The translations under genes and the position numbers were made by a program. The notes beneath the pieces were generated by a model, which was not told the origin of the DNA, did not search any database, and worked only from the letters and a program-made list of their open reading frames with translations. From contig CBDBPN010000003.1 of the NCBI GenBank assembly GCA_965208745.1, forward strand, positions 434,001 to 498,000: a stretch of DNA of 64,000 nt, written 5' to 3'. This document shows, one piece after another, positions 8,365 through 16,546 of this stretch (position 1 is its first letter; every line of letters starts with the position of its first letter). The stretch is from VXNE01 sp965208745. GTDB lineage: Bacteria; Pseudomonadota; Gammaproteobacteria; Pseudomonadales; Azotimanducaceae.

Positions 8365-9404
8365 TGGCCGACGTCCCGCTGCTCGACGTCGACGACCTGC
8401 ACGTGGACTTCCGCGTCCGCCGCGGGCTGTTCGGATCGGCCTCCTACACGGTGCATGCCGTCGCGGGCGTTACCCTCCGGATCGAACGAGGCGAAACCCT
8501 CGGCATCGTGGGCGAGTCCGGGTCCGGCAAGTCCACCCTCGGGCGGGCGCTGCTGCGGCTCGTGGACGCGACACGGGGCTCCATCCGGCTCGAAGGGCAG
8601 GAAGTGCGGGAGTTCAAGGGCCGCATGCTGGATTTCCGGCGCGACCTGCAGGTGATCTTCCAGGACCCGCAGGCGTCCCTGAACCCGTCCATGGTCGTCG
8701 CGGACATCGTCGGAGAGCCGCTCACCATCCACTTCGGCCTGCGCGGACAGGAGCGCGACGCGCGGGTCGCACAGGTGCTGGAGCGCGTGGGCCTCGCCAC
8801 CTATCACCTCGAGCGCTATCCCTCCGAGTTCTCCGGGGGACAGCGCCAGCGCATCGCCGTGGCGCGGGCCCTCGCGCTCGAACCCCGCCTGATCGTGTGC
8901 GACGAACCCGTGAGCGCCCTCGACGTGTCCACCCAAAGCCAGGCCATCAACCTGCTCGAGGAGCTGCAGGAGTCGTTCGGCATCGCGTATCTCTTCATCG
9001 CCCACGACCTGGCGGTGGTGCGGCACATCAGTCACCGGGTCGGGGTGATGTATCTCGGGCGGATCGTCGAGCTCGGACCGGTGGACCGGGTGCATGACCG
9101 TCCCGCGCACCCCTATACCCAGATGCTCCTCGCGGCCGCCCCGGTGACCGATGTCGCCACCCAGCGCCAGCGCAAGGCGATACGGCGCCGGTTGCCGGCG
9201 ACCGAGCTGCCGAGCCCGATCGACCCACCGAGCGGTTGTCCCTTCCACACACGCTGTACCCATGCCATGGGCATCTGCCGGCGGGAGATGCCCGAGGCGT
9301 CGCCCATCGATGGCGGCGGCTGGGTCGCATGCCACCTGCAGTCCGCAGGCCCCCGCCTCGCGGGCGCGCCCCTCGACAGGATGGAGGAGCACGCGGCGCC
9401 CTGA
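8364..9404 (+). CDS. ABC transporter ATP-binding protein, DppF-like
   Basis: A 346-residue ATPase that partners the ATPase half of the preceding fusion. It has Walker A GESGSGKSTLGR (about residues 50-61), Q-loop VIFQDPQASLNPS, signature FSGGQRQRIAVARALAL, Walker B RLIVCDEPVSALD and the switch histidine in IAHDLAVV. The C-terminal GCPFHTRC motif is typical of oligopeptide ABC ATPases. Translation starts at GTG 8364 within TAGTG, overlapping the previous stop by one base. It completes the transporter operon (binding protein, two permease domains, two ATPase domains). Confidence 0.95.
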   Translation: MADVPLLDVDDLHVDFRVRRGLFGSASYTVHAVAGVTLRIERGETLGIVGESGSGKSTLGRALLRLVDATRGSIRLEGQEVREFKGRMLDFRRDLQVIFQDPQASLNPSMVVADIVGEPLTIHFGLRGQERDARVAQVLERVGLATYHLERYPSEFSGGQRQRIAVARALALEPRLIVCDEPVSALDVSTQSQAINLLEELQESFGIAYLFIAHDLAVVRHISHRVGVMYLGRIVELGPVDRVHDRPAHPYTQMLLAAAPVTDVATQRQRKAIRRRLPATELPSPIDPPSGCPFHTRCTHAMGICRREMPEASPIDGGGWVACHLQSAGPRLAGAPLDRMEEHAAP

Positions 9405-9446
9405 GCTCCCGTTGCGGTCGCCCGCACCCCCTGCCAGTATCCCGTC

Positions 9447-10517
9447 ATGTCCGCACCACGCCGCCAGCGCCTCGATCCCGAGAGGTTCGCACTCCCCGTC
9501 CAGGACATTCGTGCCGGCCGGTATTCCGACAAGTACTTCGTGCGTACGCGGGACGTGCTGCGCGCGGACGGGCACCGACCGAGCGTGCTGATGCAGGTTT
9601 TCGGCAAGACGGCGGGCGTGCTCTGCGGCATGGACGAGGCGGTGGCGCTCCTCAAGCTCGCGAGCGACGACTGGTCCGGCCTGGCGGTGCGGGCGCTCCA
9701 CGACGGCGACGCCATCGAACCCTTCGAAACCGTGATGACGATCGAGGGGCCCTACGACACGTTCGCGCACCTCGAGACGCTCTACCTCGGGGTCCTGGCG
9801 CGGCAGACCCGTGTCGCGACCCGCACCCGGGACGCCGTGCGGGCCGCGCGGCCGAAGGACGTGCTCTTCTTCGCCGGGCGCCACGACCACTGGTCCGTGC
9901 AGGCCCGGGACGGTTACGCGGCCCACGTGGCGGGTGCGGCAGGTGCGGCGACCGACATGCAGACCGGCTACTGGGGCGGATCCGGGTTCGGGACCCTCCC
10001 CCACGCCGCCATCGCGGCGTATGACGGTGACACCGTGCTCGCCGCGACCAAGTTCGCCGAACACCTGCCTGAGTCCGTCGATCTCGTCGTGCTGGTCGAC
10101 TTCGAGAACGACAGCGTCGGCACGTCGCTGGCCGTCGCGAAGGCCCTCGGGGAGCGGCTCTACGGGGTGCGGCTCGACACCTCCGGCACCTTGGTGGACC
10201 GCAGCGTCGTACCGCAGATGGGCCAGTTCGATCCGCGCGGCGTCAACGCGCAACTCGTGCGCAACGTACGCGATGCCCTGGACGACGCGGGCTTCGAACG
10301 CGTACGGATCGTCGCGTCCGGGGGATTCGACGCCACGCGCATCCGCGGCTTCGAGGCCGAAGCCGTACCCGTGGACGCCTACGGGATCGGCTCGTCTCTC
10401 GTCGCCAACGACGGCGCGTTCGACTTCACGGCCGACATCGTGCAGACCGACGGGCGCCCGAGCGCCAAGGTAGGCCGCGCGCTACGGCCCAACCCCCGAC
10501 TCGAGGCCGTGACGTGA
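9447..10517 (+). CDS. Nicotinate phosphoribosyltransferase-like protein
   Basis: A 356-residue protein of the nicotinate/quinolinate phosphoribosyltransferase class. It has an N-terminal region with GRYSDKYFVRTRDVL, a central helix with TLYLGVLARQT, and a phosphate-binding C-terminal barrel with VRLDTSGTLVDR and IVASGGFDATRI. These enzymes join nicotinate to PRPP to give nicotinate mononucleotide for NAD synthesis. At 356 residues it is shorter than typical PncB (about 400-490), matching a divergent subgroup. It overlaps the next gene, a nicotinamidase-like hydrolase, by GTGA; the pair would convert nicotinamide to nicotinate mononucleotide. Confidence 0.82.
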   Translation: MSAPRRQRLDPERFALPVQDIRAGRYSDKYFVRTRDVLRADGHRPSVLMQVFGKTAGVLCGMDEAVALLKLASDDWSGLAVRALHDGDAIEPFETVMTIEGPYDTFAHLETLYLGVLARQTRVATRTRDAVRAARPKDVLFFAGRHDHWSVQARDGYAAHVAGAAGAATDMQTGYWGGSGFGTLPHAAIAAYDGDTVLAATKFAEHLPESVDLVVLVDFENDSVGTSLAVAKALGERLYGVRLDTSGTLVDRSVVPQMGQFDPRGVNAQLVRNVRDALDDAGFERVRIVASGGFDATRIRGFEAEAVPVDAYGIGSSLVANDGAFDFTADIVQTDGRPSAKVGRALRPNPRLEAVT

Positions 10518-11143
10518 GCGAACGCGTCTTCTGGGACGTCGACACCCAAGTCGACTTCATGCTGCCGGAGGGGAAGCTGTACGTGCCCGGCGCGGAAGCC
10601 GTCGCGGCGAACCTCGCGCGTCTCACCGACCACGCGCACGCCAACCGCATCCGCATCGTCGCGAGCTCCGACAACCACGACGCGGACGACGAGGAGCTGT
10701 CGGACACTCCCGATTTCCGGGACACATTTCCGCCCCACTGCATGCGCGGTACGCCAGGGCAGGCCCGGATCCCCGAGACGACATTGCTCGACCCGCTCAT
10801 CATCGAACCGGAGGACACTGCGGAGTCCGTCGGGGCACGGCTGGCCGGCCACGCGGGCGACATCCTGTTCCACAAGCACTACTTCGACGTGTTCACCAAT
10901 CCCCACGTCGCACCGGTTGTCCAGGCGCTCGGCGTCTCGGAAGTCGTCCTCTACGGCGTCGCGCTCGACGTCTGTGACCGCTATGCGGTGGAAGGGCTGT
11001 TGGAGCGGTTTCCGGAGATCGCGGTCTCCGTCGTAGTCGACGCCGTCCGTGCCCTGGACGAGGGCGGACGCGCGGCGCTGCTCGCCGGCTGGGAGGCCCA
11101 AGGCGTCACACCGATACGCACGAAGGACATCGTCGCACGCTGA
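10514..11143 (+). CDS. Nicotinamidase-like isochorismatase-family hydrolase
   Basis: A 209-residue cysteine hydrolase of the isochorismatase superfamily. The proposed catalytic triad is Asp10 (in WDVDTQVDF), Lys121 (HKHYFDVF) and Cys154 (LDVCDRY). Asp53, His55 (SSDNHDAD) and His75 (FPPHC) match the metal site of PncA-type nicotinamidases. It probably deamidates nicotinamide to nicotinate. Translation starts at GTG 10514, overlapping the stop of the phosphoribosyltransferase gene. The pairing with that gene is the main reason to prefer nicotinamidase over other members of the superfamily. Confidence 0.85.
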   Translation: MSERVFWDVDTQVDFMLPEGKLYVPGAEAVAANLARLTDHAHANRIRIVASSDNHDADDEELSDTPDFRDTFPPHCMRGTPGQARIPETTLLDPLIIEPEDTAESVGARLAGHAGDILFHKHYFDVFTNPHVAPVVQALGVSEVVLYGVALDVCDRYAVEGLLERFPEIAVSVVVDAVRALDEGGRAALLAGWEAQGVTPIRTKDIVAR

Positions 11144-11174
11144 TCCGACGGACAGAGCCGTCGCCGCGCTCACG

Positions 11175-11384
11175 CGCATCCTCCACAAGAGAACATAGCC
11201 CTTTCTTTCGCCCCCCGTTTCATTCGCCCACGTCTTCGGCCGGCGTTCTGCCGCTCCAAGGGGTTCGCACCTGTGGCAACGCGACCGCATCCTCCCACAA
11301 CGAAACATCGCCCTTTCTTCGAGCAGGCAGCCGTCGCCGGCGCGCGTTGACCGCAACGAGAACATCGCCCTATTCGAAGATCCG
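11175..11384 (+). repeat. Three imperfect direct repeats upstream of the transposase remnant
   Basis: The stretch after the nicotinamidase gene has no intact gene. It holds three related segments. Copy 1 (11175-11210) and copy 2 (11287-11321) share CGCATCCTCC and then ACATAGCCCTTTCTTTCG or ACATCGCCCTTTCTTCG. Copy 3 (about 11351-11380) reads AACGAGAACATCGCCCTATT and runs into the open frame of the transposase remnant. They may be repeated 5' scraps of the same transposon or its end sequences. Confidence 0.55.
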
Positions 11385-12187
11385 CCCGCGTGGTTCAACC
11401 TGCGGCGGTCGCAGACCCACCGCACGCGGCGCACGACCTTCCGGCACACGCGGCCGACGACGGTGCGGATCGGCGAACGGCGGCGGCCGGCGCCCGGCGG
11501 CAAGCCCGGCCACATGCGCGTGGACACGGTGCACCAGGGTGACCGCGACCGCGTCAAGGGCGTCCACCACATCAACCTGATCGACGAGGTCACCGAGTTC
11601 GAGCACCTCGGCGCCGTGGCCGCGATCGCCGAGGCGTTCCTGGTGCCGATCCTCGAAGAGATGCTCGCCACCCTGCCGTTCGTCGTCTTGGGCTTCCACG
11701 CCGACAACGGTTCCGAGCACGTCAACCACACGGTTGCCGCCATGCTCAACAAGCCGCACGTCCCGAACTTCACGAGGTCGCGCGCGCGACACTCCAACGA
11801 CAACGCCCTGGTCGAGGGCAAGAACGCCAGCGTGGTGCGCAAGTGGTTCGGCCACGACCATATCCCGCGGCGCTTCGCACCCCAGGTCAACGCCTTCGCC
11901 AGGAACGTGCCGACACCGTATCTGAACCACCACCATCCCTGCCTGTTCGCCACCGAGGTCCGCGACGGCAAGGGAAGGTGCGCCGGCGTTACCGCCGCCG
12001 GGATGTCGCGACACCCCACGAGAAACTCAAGTCGCCGCCGCACGCCGAGCGCTTCCTCAAGCCCGGCGTGACCTTCGCCGAACTCGACGAGGTCGCCCTC
12101 GCGATGTCCGACCTTGAGGCGAACCGCCAGGCGAACCGCGCCCGCGACGACCTGCTCCGCACCGTCGCCCAAGCCAACGTCTCGGCG
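11358..12187 (+). pseudogene. DDE (rve-type) transposase remnant, 5'-truncated and frameshifted
   Basis: The frame from 11358 encodes FNLRRSQTHRTRRTTFRHTR, and then an integrase-core domain. Its three acidic positions can be seen: RVDTVHQGD, FHADNGSEH and NALVEGKNAS. Near 11970 the frame changes. The first frame runs off after DGKGR, while the continuation VRRRYRRRDVATPHEKLKS and FLKPGVTFAELDE lies in another frame up to about 12187. No N-terminal DNA-binding domain or start codon is apparent. It is an inactive insertion-sequence fragment of the integrase-core transposase group. The exact IS family is not assigned. Confidence 0.82.
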
Positions 12188-12492
12188 GCGTGGCGCCCTC
12201 CCTCAAGGTCCCCGTTGCCCGAATCAAGGGCCGTGCTCGGCGCGCCGCCCGCCCGCCACGAAAGCGGGCGGCGCGCACCAGGCGTCGTCGCCCAGTTCAC
12301 GGGAACCCACTCACCAACGTGCCCGCATGCGGCAGACCCGGGCATTGCCGCAAGCACTGCGCACCGCCCAAGAAGCCAACACACTCGCACGTCCGAACCG
12401 GCAGTCCGCGCTCCCCTGCGCCGGCGCCACGTTCAGGCTCATAACCTCATTGGAAAACGCTGCGGCCAGCGATGTGCCGGCGGCAGGCTCCG
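12188..12492. other. Gene-free stretch with a strong stem-loop
   Basis: I see no credible coding region between the transposase remnant and the pgeF stop codon. The notable structure is a perfect 12-bp inverted repeat, CGCGCCGCCCGC (12241-12252) and GCGGGCGGCGCG (12264-12275), with an 11-nt loop containing GAAA. There is no following T run, so it is not a canonical intrinsic terminator. It could block transcription from the mobile-element remnant or be part of the element's end. Confidence 0.6.
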
Positions 12493-13209
12493 TCAGCTCC
12501 GGTGGTCGAGCCAGACGACCGCGGCGCTGCGTCCGGTGACGCCGTCGCGTCGATGCGAGAAGAACCGGTCGTCGCACCGCGTGCAGAGGCCCGAACGCAC
12601 GACTTCGCGCACGCCGAGCGTCTCGAAACGCCGCGCCACGAACTCCGGCAGGTCGAAGCGCCACGTGTCCTTGCGTGCCCGCCGGAACGTCGGGCCGTCG
12701 CCTGCGCGGTCGTACACGTCCCGGCGGACTTCGTAACAGCGCCCGCAGATGGCGGGGCCGAGCCAGACATATAACTCCTCCGGCGGCACCGGCAGTTCCC
12801 CAACGGCTAGCTCGACAATGCCGCCAACCGCGCCCCGCCAACCGCAATGAACGACCGCCGCGATGGTTCCCCCCGCGTCGCAGACCACCGCCGGCACGCA
12901 GTCGGCGACGGTCACCGCCAGCGCCACGCCGGGCCGGTCGGTCCAGACCGCATCGCCGGTGACCACTGGCCCGACAGCGTCGACCCGGACTACATCGATG
13001 CCGTGCACCTGATCGAGCCACTGGACACCGTCCTGACCGGTCGCAGCAACCACGGCGCCCCGGTTGCGGGCCACGCGGTCCGGGTCGTCGCCTACGTGGA
13101 GACCGAGGTTGCACTGCGCGTAGGAGCCAGTGCTGACGCCGCCATGGCGCGTCGTGCACAGGACCTGTGCGGGCGCCTCCCAGGCGGCTTCAAGCGTCTG
13201 CGGCCGCAT
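12493..13209 (-). CDS. pgeF: Peptidoglycan editing factor PgeF (YfiH/laccase-domain family)
   Basis: A 238-residue member of the YfiH/PgeF family (once called multicopper polyphenol oxidase or laccase domain). Characteristic motifs are FTTRHGGVS-like CTTRHGGVSTGSYAQCNLG near the N-terminus, VHGIDV, VTVADCVPAVV and VHCGWRG with the conserved Cys/His metal ligands, and FDLPEFV. The E. coli protein prevents misincorporation of serine into peptidoglycan precursors. Its start overlaps the end of rluD by 20 bp, and the rluD-pgeF order matches E. coli. Confidence 0.93.
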   Translation of the reverse strand: MRPQTLEAAWEAPAQVLCTTRHGGVSTGSYAQCNLGLHVGDDPDRVARNRGAVVAATGQDGVQWLDQVHGIDVVRVDAVGPVVTGDAVWTDRPGVALAVTVADCVPAVVCDAGGTIAAVVHCGWRGAVGGIVELAVGELPVPPEELYVWLGPAICGRCYEVRRDVYDRAGDGPTFRRARKDTWRFDLPEFVARRFETLGVREVVRSGLCTRCDDRFFSHRRDGVTGRSAAVVWLDHRS

Positions 13210-14152
13210 CGTCTCGCAGGACCGCCATCAGCCGCGCGATGTCCGCCGGCGCCGGACTATGGAAGGTGACGGCGGCGCTACTCGCCGGGTGCCGGAACGC
13301 GAGGGAGCGCGCATGCAGCGCCTGCCTGCGAAAACCGCGAATCGCCTCCATTAGTTCCGGCGACGGGTGCGTTGGCAGCCGCCCGCGGGCGCCGTAGCGG
13401 CGGTCTCCCACCAGCGGATGGCCGATCGCGCTGAGGTGCACGCGCACCTGGTGGGTGCGGCCCGTTCCGAGCGTCGCCTGGACCGCCGTGTGCGCGCGGT
13501 AGCCGCCCTGGACCCGCACGCGCGTCAGGGCGGGTCGCCCATCTTCACGCACGCGCTGACGCGTGCGCCGCGCCGGGTCGCGGCCGATCGCGAGGTCCAC
13601 GTCGCGCCCCGCGATCAGTACGCCCTCCACCACGGCGAGATAGACCCGTTCGATCTCCCGGTTGGCCATCGCATCGACGAGCGACCTGTGTGCCACCTCG
13701 CTCGCCGCCACCAACAGGAGCCCACTGGTGTCTTTGTCCAGACGATGCACCAGTCCCGCGCGCGGCAGCGCGGCAAGCCCGGGACGGTGCGCGATCAGCC
13801 CGTTCAGCAGCGTGCCGGACGGATTGCCCGCACCCGGATGGACGACGACGCCGGCCGGCTTGTCGACCACGAGGATGTGCTCGTCCTCGTGGATCACGTC
13901 GAAGGGCACCGGTTCGGGTGCGTGCAAGCCGTGCGCTTCCACCTCGACATCGAGCAGCAGGGGTTCGCCGCCCAGCACGCGATACGCGGGGCGCTCGCGA
14001 CGGCCGTCGACGGTCAGCCTTCCGTCACGGATCCAGGCCGTCAGGCGCGACCGGGAGAAGTCGGTGAGGAGTTCCGCCGCGACGCGGTCCAGCCGCTCTC
14101 CCGCGCACCGTTCGGGCACGAATCCGCTGAAGGAATGTCGTTCCCGGGCCAT
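13190..14152 (-). CDS. rluD: 23S rRNA pseudouridine synthase RluD
   Basis: A 320-residue RluA-family pseudouridine synthase. An N-terminal S4 RNA-binding domain (RLDRVAAELLTDFSRSRLT, with WIRDGRLTVDG) precedes the catalytic domain. The active-site motif is GLVHRLDKDTSGLLLVA, with the catalytic Asp in RLDKDTSG. The C-terminal motifs GTGRTHQVRVHLSAIGHPL and RQALHA are also present. RluD modifies helix 69 of 23S rRNA. It is divergent from bamD and followed by pgeF, the classic gammaproteobacterial arrangement, which supports RluD over the paralogues RluA and RluC. Confidence 0.93.
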   Translation of the reverse strand: MARERHSFSGFVPERCAGERLDRVAAELLTDFSRSRLTAWIRDGRLTVDGRRERPAYRVLGGEPLLLDVEVEAHGLHAPEPVPFDVIHEDEHILVVDKPAGVVVHPGAGNPSGTLLNGLIAHRPGLAALPRAGLVHRLDKDTSGLLLVAASEVAHRSLVDAMANREIERVYLAVVEGVLIAGRDVDLAIGRDPARRTRQRVREDGRPALTRVRVQGGYRAHTAVQATLGTGRTHQVRVHLSAIGHPLVGDRRYGARGRLPTHPSPELMEAIRGFRRQALHARSLAFRHPASSAAVTFHSPAPADIARLMAVLRDDAAADA

Positions 14153-14217
14153 CCCCGGGACGTTACCACAGGGCTCATGCGGTCGAAGCCGCTCCGGGGC
14201 GCGGGTACACTAGGCTC

Positions 14218-15213
14218 ATGATCGTTTCCCTGGAAGCGCCTCACCGCCGGCTCGCGGCCTGCACGGTCCTGCTCGCCTTCCTGGCCGGCTGTGCCTGGAT
14301 GCCCTTCATCGGCGGCGATGACGAGGACGACGAGGAGTTCGAGACCACCGAGCACATCCTCTACGAGAGCGCCCAGTCGAGCCTCCGCAGCGGCAATTAC
14401 CGCGCCGGCGTCGAGAAGCTCCAGCGCCTGGAGGCGCGTTTTCCCTTCGGGCGCTACGCGGAACAGGCGCAACTCGAACTCATCTACGCCCACTACATGG
14501 GCGCCTCGTACGACGAGGCGGAGGCCGCCGCCGAGCGGTTCATCCGCCTGCACCCGCAGAACCGGGACGTCGACTACGCGATGTACCTGCGCGGCCTGGT
14601 GGCGTTCTCCGAGGGTCGGGGGCTGTTCGACCGGTTCCGACCCTCCGACGTCTCCAAGCGCGACATGACGAACATCCGGCGCGCGTTCGTCATCTTCACC
14701 GAGCTCCTGCGCGAGCATCCTGACAGCGACTACGCCCTCGACGCCCGCCAGCGCACGGTGTACCTGCGCAACGTCATCGCGGAAGCGGAGGTGAACGTCG
14801 CCAACTACTACATCTCGCGGGGGGCCTATGTCGCCGCGGCGAACCGCGCCCGCACGGTGATCGAGAACTACTCGCAGACCCCGGCCGTGGCCGAGGCCCT
14901 CGCGATCCTGGTGGAGGCCAACTACCGGCTCGGTCTCGACGAGGCGGCGAACGATGCGCTGCGCATCCTGGCCATCAACCATCCGCGCTACCCGGCATTC
15001 GACGACGAAGGCAATTTCGTGCTGGCGGAGACGATCCGCAACCGGGACCGCTCCTGGCTGAACATCATGACGCTCGGGCTCCTCGACCGGCCAGACGTAC
15101 CTCCGCCCATCCAGATAGACCATCCGGAGGGCTTCGTGCCGCCCGAGGCCCTGGAGGAAGAGGAGGAGCCGCCCGGGAAGCCCTGGTGGCGGCGTATCCT
15201 CACACTCGGCTGA
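14218..15213 (+). CDS. bamD: Outer membrane assembly lipoprotein BamD
   Basis: A 331-residue BamD lipoprotein of the beta-barrel assembly machinery, anchored in the inner leaflet of the outer membrane. The signal peptide ends with lipobox LAGC. TPR-like repeats follow, starting at LYESAQSSLRSGNYRAGVEK and continuing through ARFPFGRYAEQAQLELIYAH and the family signature VDYAMYLRGLV. The C-terminal tail (EEEEEPPGKPWWRR) is longer than in E. coli (245 aa). A TACACT hexamer 6 bp before the start could be a -10 element of a promoter in the 65-bp divergent gap to rluD. Confidence 0.94.
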   Translation: MIVSLEAPHRRLAACTVLLAFLAGCAWMPFIGGDDEDDEEFETTEHILYESAQSSLRSGNYRAGVEKLQRLEARFPFGRYAEQAQLELIYAHYMGASYDEAEAAAERFIRLHPQNRDVDYAMYLRGLVAFSEGRGLFDRFRPSDVSKRDMTNIRRAFVIFTELLREHPDSDYALDARQRTVYLRNVIAEAEVNVANYYISRGAYVAAANRARTVIENYSQTPAVAEALAILVEANYRLGLDEAANDALRILAINHPRYPAFDDEGNFVLAETIRNRDRSWLNIMTLGLLDRPDVPPPIQIDHPEGFVPPEALEEEEEPPGKPWWRRILTLG

Positions 15214-15854
15214 CGCTCGGACGGGCTATCGTCCTACAGATTCCGAGGGCACGGACCTCTTCCCCGACGACGGAGCGTCACGGCACGCTTTCCGGTGTGC
15301 GCGGGGCCACTCTCATCGAACTCCTGACGGCGCTGGTGGTGGCGGGGGTGCTACTGGCCTGGGGCGGCATCGAAGCCACGCGCCTGCTGGCGGCGTTCCG
15401 GGCGGACGCGGCGGTCACGCAGATGCTCGGCGCGGTGCGTTTCGCGCGCCACGCCGCCGTCGAACACCGCGGCACCGTCACGCTCTGCCCCGCCGCAGCC
15501 GACCGCTGCGGGCGGAGGAACGACTGGCATCGGGGCGCGCTCGTCTTCCTCGACCGCGACGGCAACGGCCGCCGCAGCGCCGATGAGACGATGCTCCGGC
15601 GGCTGCCGCGCCTCCGCGACGGCGAACGCATCTACTGGCGGTCGTTCCGCAACCGCACGTCCCTCTCGATGCTGCCGACGGGGCTCACCGACTGGCAGAA
15701 CGGCAACTTCCTGTACTGTCCTCCCGGCGGGGACACCCGCCACGCGCGGCAGATCATCCTGAACGCGCAAGGGCGCATTCGCCAGGCACGGGACAACGAC
15801 GGCGACGGCGTCCGGGAGGACGCATCCGGGCGGCCTCTAACGTGCCCGGCGTAG
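15186..15854 (+). CDS. Type IV pilus / type II secretion pseudopilin, FimT/GspH-like
   Basis: A minor pseudopilin of the FimT/GspH group. The prepilin peptidase motif reads RGATLIELLTALVVAGVL, with Glu at +5 and a hydrophobic helix. The usual Phe after the cleaved Gly is Ala. A globular domain follows, with TVTLCPAAADRCGRRNDWHRGALVF and a late ILNAQGRIRQARD typical of FimT-like proteins. Two GTG starts are possible: 15186, overlapping the bamD end and giving a long leader, or 15297, giving a minimal leader. No clear ribosome-binding site separates them. No other pilus genes are nearby. Confidence 0.8.
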   Translation: MAAYPHTRLTLGRAIVLQIPRARTSSPTTERHGTLSGVRGATLIELLTALVVAGVLLAWGGIEATRLLAAFRADAAVTQMLGAVRFARHAAVEHRGTVTLCPAAADRCGRRNDWHRGALVFLDRDGNGRRSADETMLRRLPRLRDGERIYWRSFRNRTSLSMLPTGLTDWQNGNFLYCPPGGDTRHARQIILNAQGRIRQARDNDGDGVREDASGRPLTCPA

Positions 15855-16062
15855 GGGAGGGCTCGTCCGAAGCGGAGCGCTCTCAACCATTTGATTTTAC
15901 GAAATTTGAGCGGTTTTTCCTACGGCAGATTACTGGATTCGTTGCTGGTTTGGCGCGCTGGAGGGATGTTGTTCGGTGAGGCGACCGAACGTTCCCCAAG
16001 GCTCGGCACGGACTTTGCCGTGCGTCGCGGCCTGAGCTGATCTCGACGGCCCCAGAAGCAAA

Positions 16063-16195
16063 TCACGGACTCTGGTTCGGGCAGGCGTCCTGGTTCACAC
16101 GGAGGTACTTCTCCAAGAATCCGTCGAGCATGTTGGACAGGGTCGACAAGATAGGGCGAGTGTCGCCATGGTGTTGGCCGGGTATGGCGAAGGAG
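16063..16195 (-). pseudogene. 3' part of an unknown ORF split by the IS3 element
   Basis: On the reverse strand this encodes FAIPGQHHGDTRPILSTLSN and ends NQDACPNQSP-stop at 16063. If the IS3 element (16196-17694) and one copy of its 3-bp target duplication are removed, this joins in frame to the segment at 17948-17695, giving one uninterrupted reading frame. Removing the insertion gives 408 nt in total from the ATG at 17972. I do not recognise the protein. To the left, 15855-16062 holds no gene I can support; it is locally AT-rich. Confidence 0.6.
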
Positions 16196-16221
16196 TGAGC
16201 TGGTCCCGGTTTTTTGGACAG
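16196..16221 (+). repeat. IS3 left inverted repeat
   Basis: The outermost 26 bp begin TGAGCTGGTCCCGGTT and end TGGACAG. They match the complement of the right end at 21 of 26 positions. The TGA start is typical of IS3-family termini. A further shared block, TAAGGTGTACTC, lies just inside each end. Confidence 0.8.
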
Positions 16222-16261
16222 TTGGCTAAGGTGTACTCCGGCGTCGAGAGGAGACACTGTG

Positions 16262-16546
16262 ATGGCCAGGAAGAGACGCCGTTTCACGGCGGAGTTCAAG
16301 AAGCGTGTGGCGCTGGAGGCGCTGCGGGAGCGGGAGCCGGTGCAGGCGATCGCGGCGCGCCACGAGGTGCACCCGAACCAGGTGGGCGCGTGGAAGCGGC
16401 AGGCGGTGGAGGGTCTGGACGAGGTGTTCTCGCAGCCCGGCTCGAAGCGCGGTGCGGAGCACGAGGCGACGATCCGGGACCTGCACGCGAAGATCGGCGA
16501 GCTGACGGTGGAACGGGATTTTTTTCTGCGCGGGTTGGCGCGCTGA
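16262..16546 (+). CDS. IS3-family transposase OrfA
   Basis: A 94-residue OrfA from ATG 16262. It starts MARKRRRFTAEFKKRVALEA and has the HTH segment AIAARHEVHPNQVGAWKRQA that recognises the element's ends, followed by a leucine-zipper-like helix (HEATIRDLHAKIGELTVERD). It ends RGLAR-stop just beyond the slippery T run. Alone it is expected to act as a regulator; fused to OrfB by frameshifting it gives the active transposase. A good ribosome-binding site, GAGAGGAGA, lies just upstream. Confidence 0.93.
   Translation: MARKRRRFTAEFKKRVALEALREREPVQAIAARHEVHPNQVGAWKRQAVEGLDEVFSQPGSKRGAEHEATIRDLHAKIGELTVERDFFLRGLAR

Noticed and set aside
8082..10253. A 723-codon reverse-strand frame opposite the ATPase and phosphoribosyltransferase
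   Set aside because: It spans two well-supported genes and has no recognisable domain.
15990..16045. GCACGG...CCGTGC hairpin after the pseudopilin gene as a terminator
   Set aside because: The stem is only 5-6 bp with no T tract; not enough to call.
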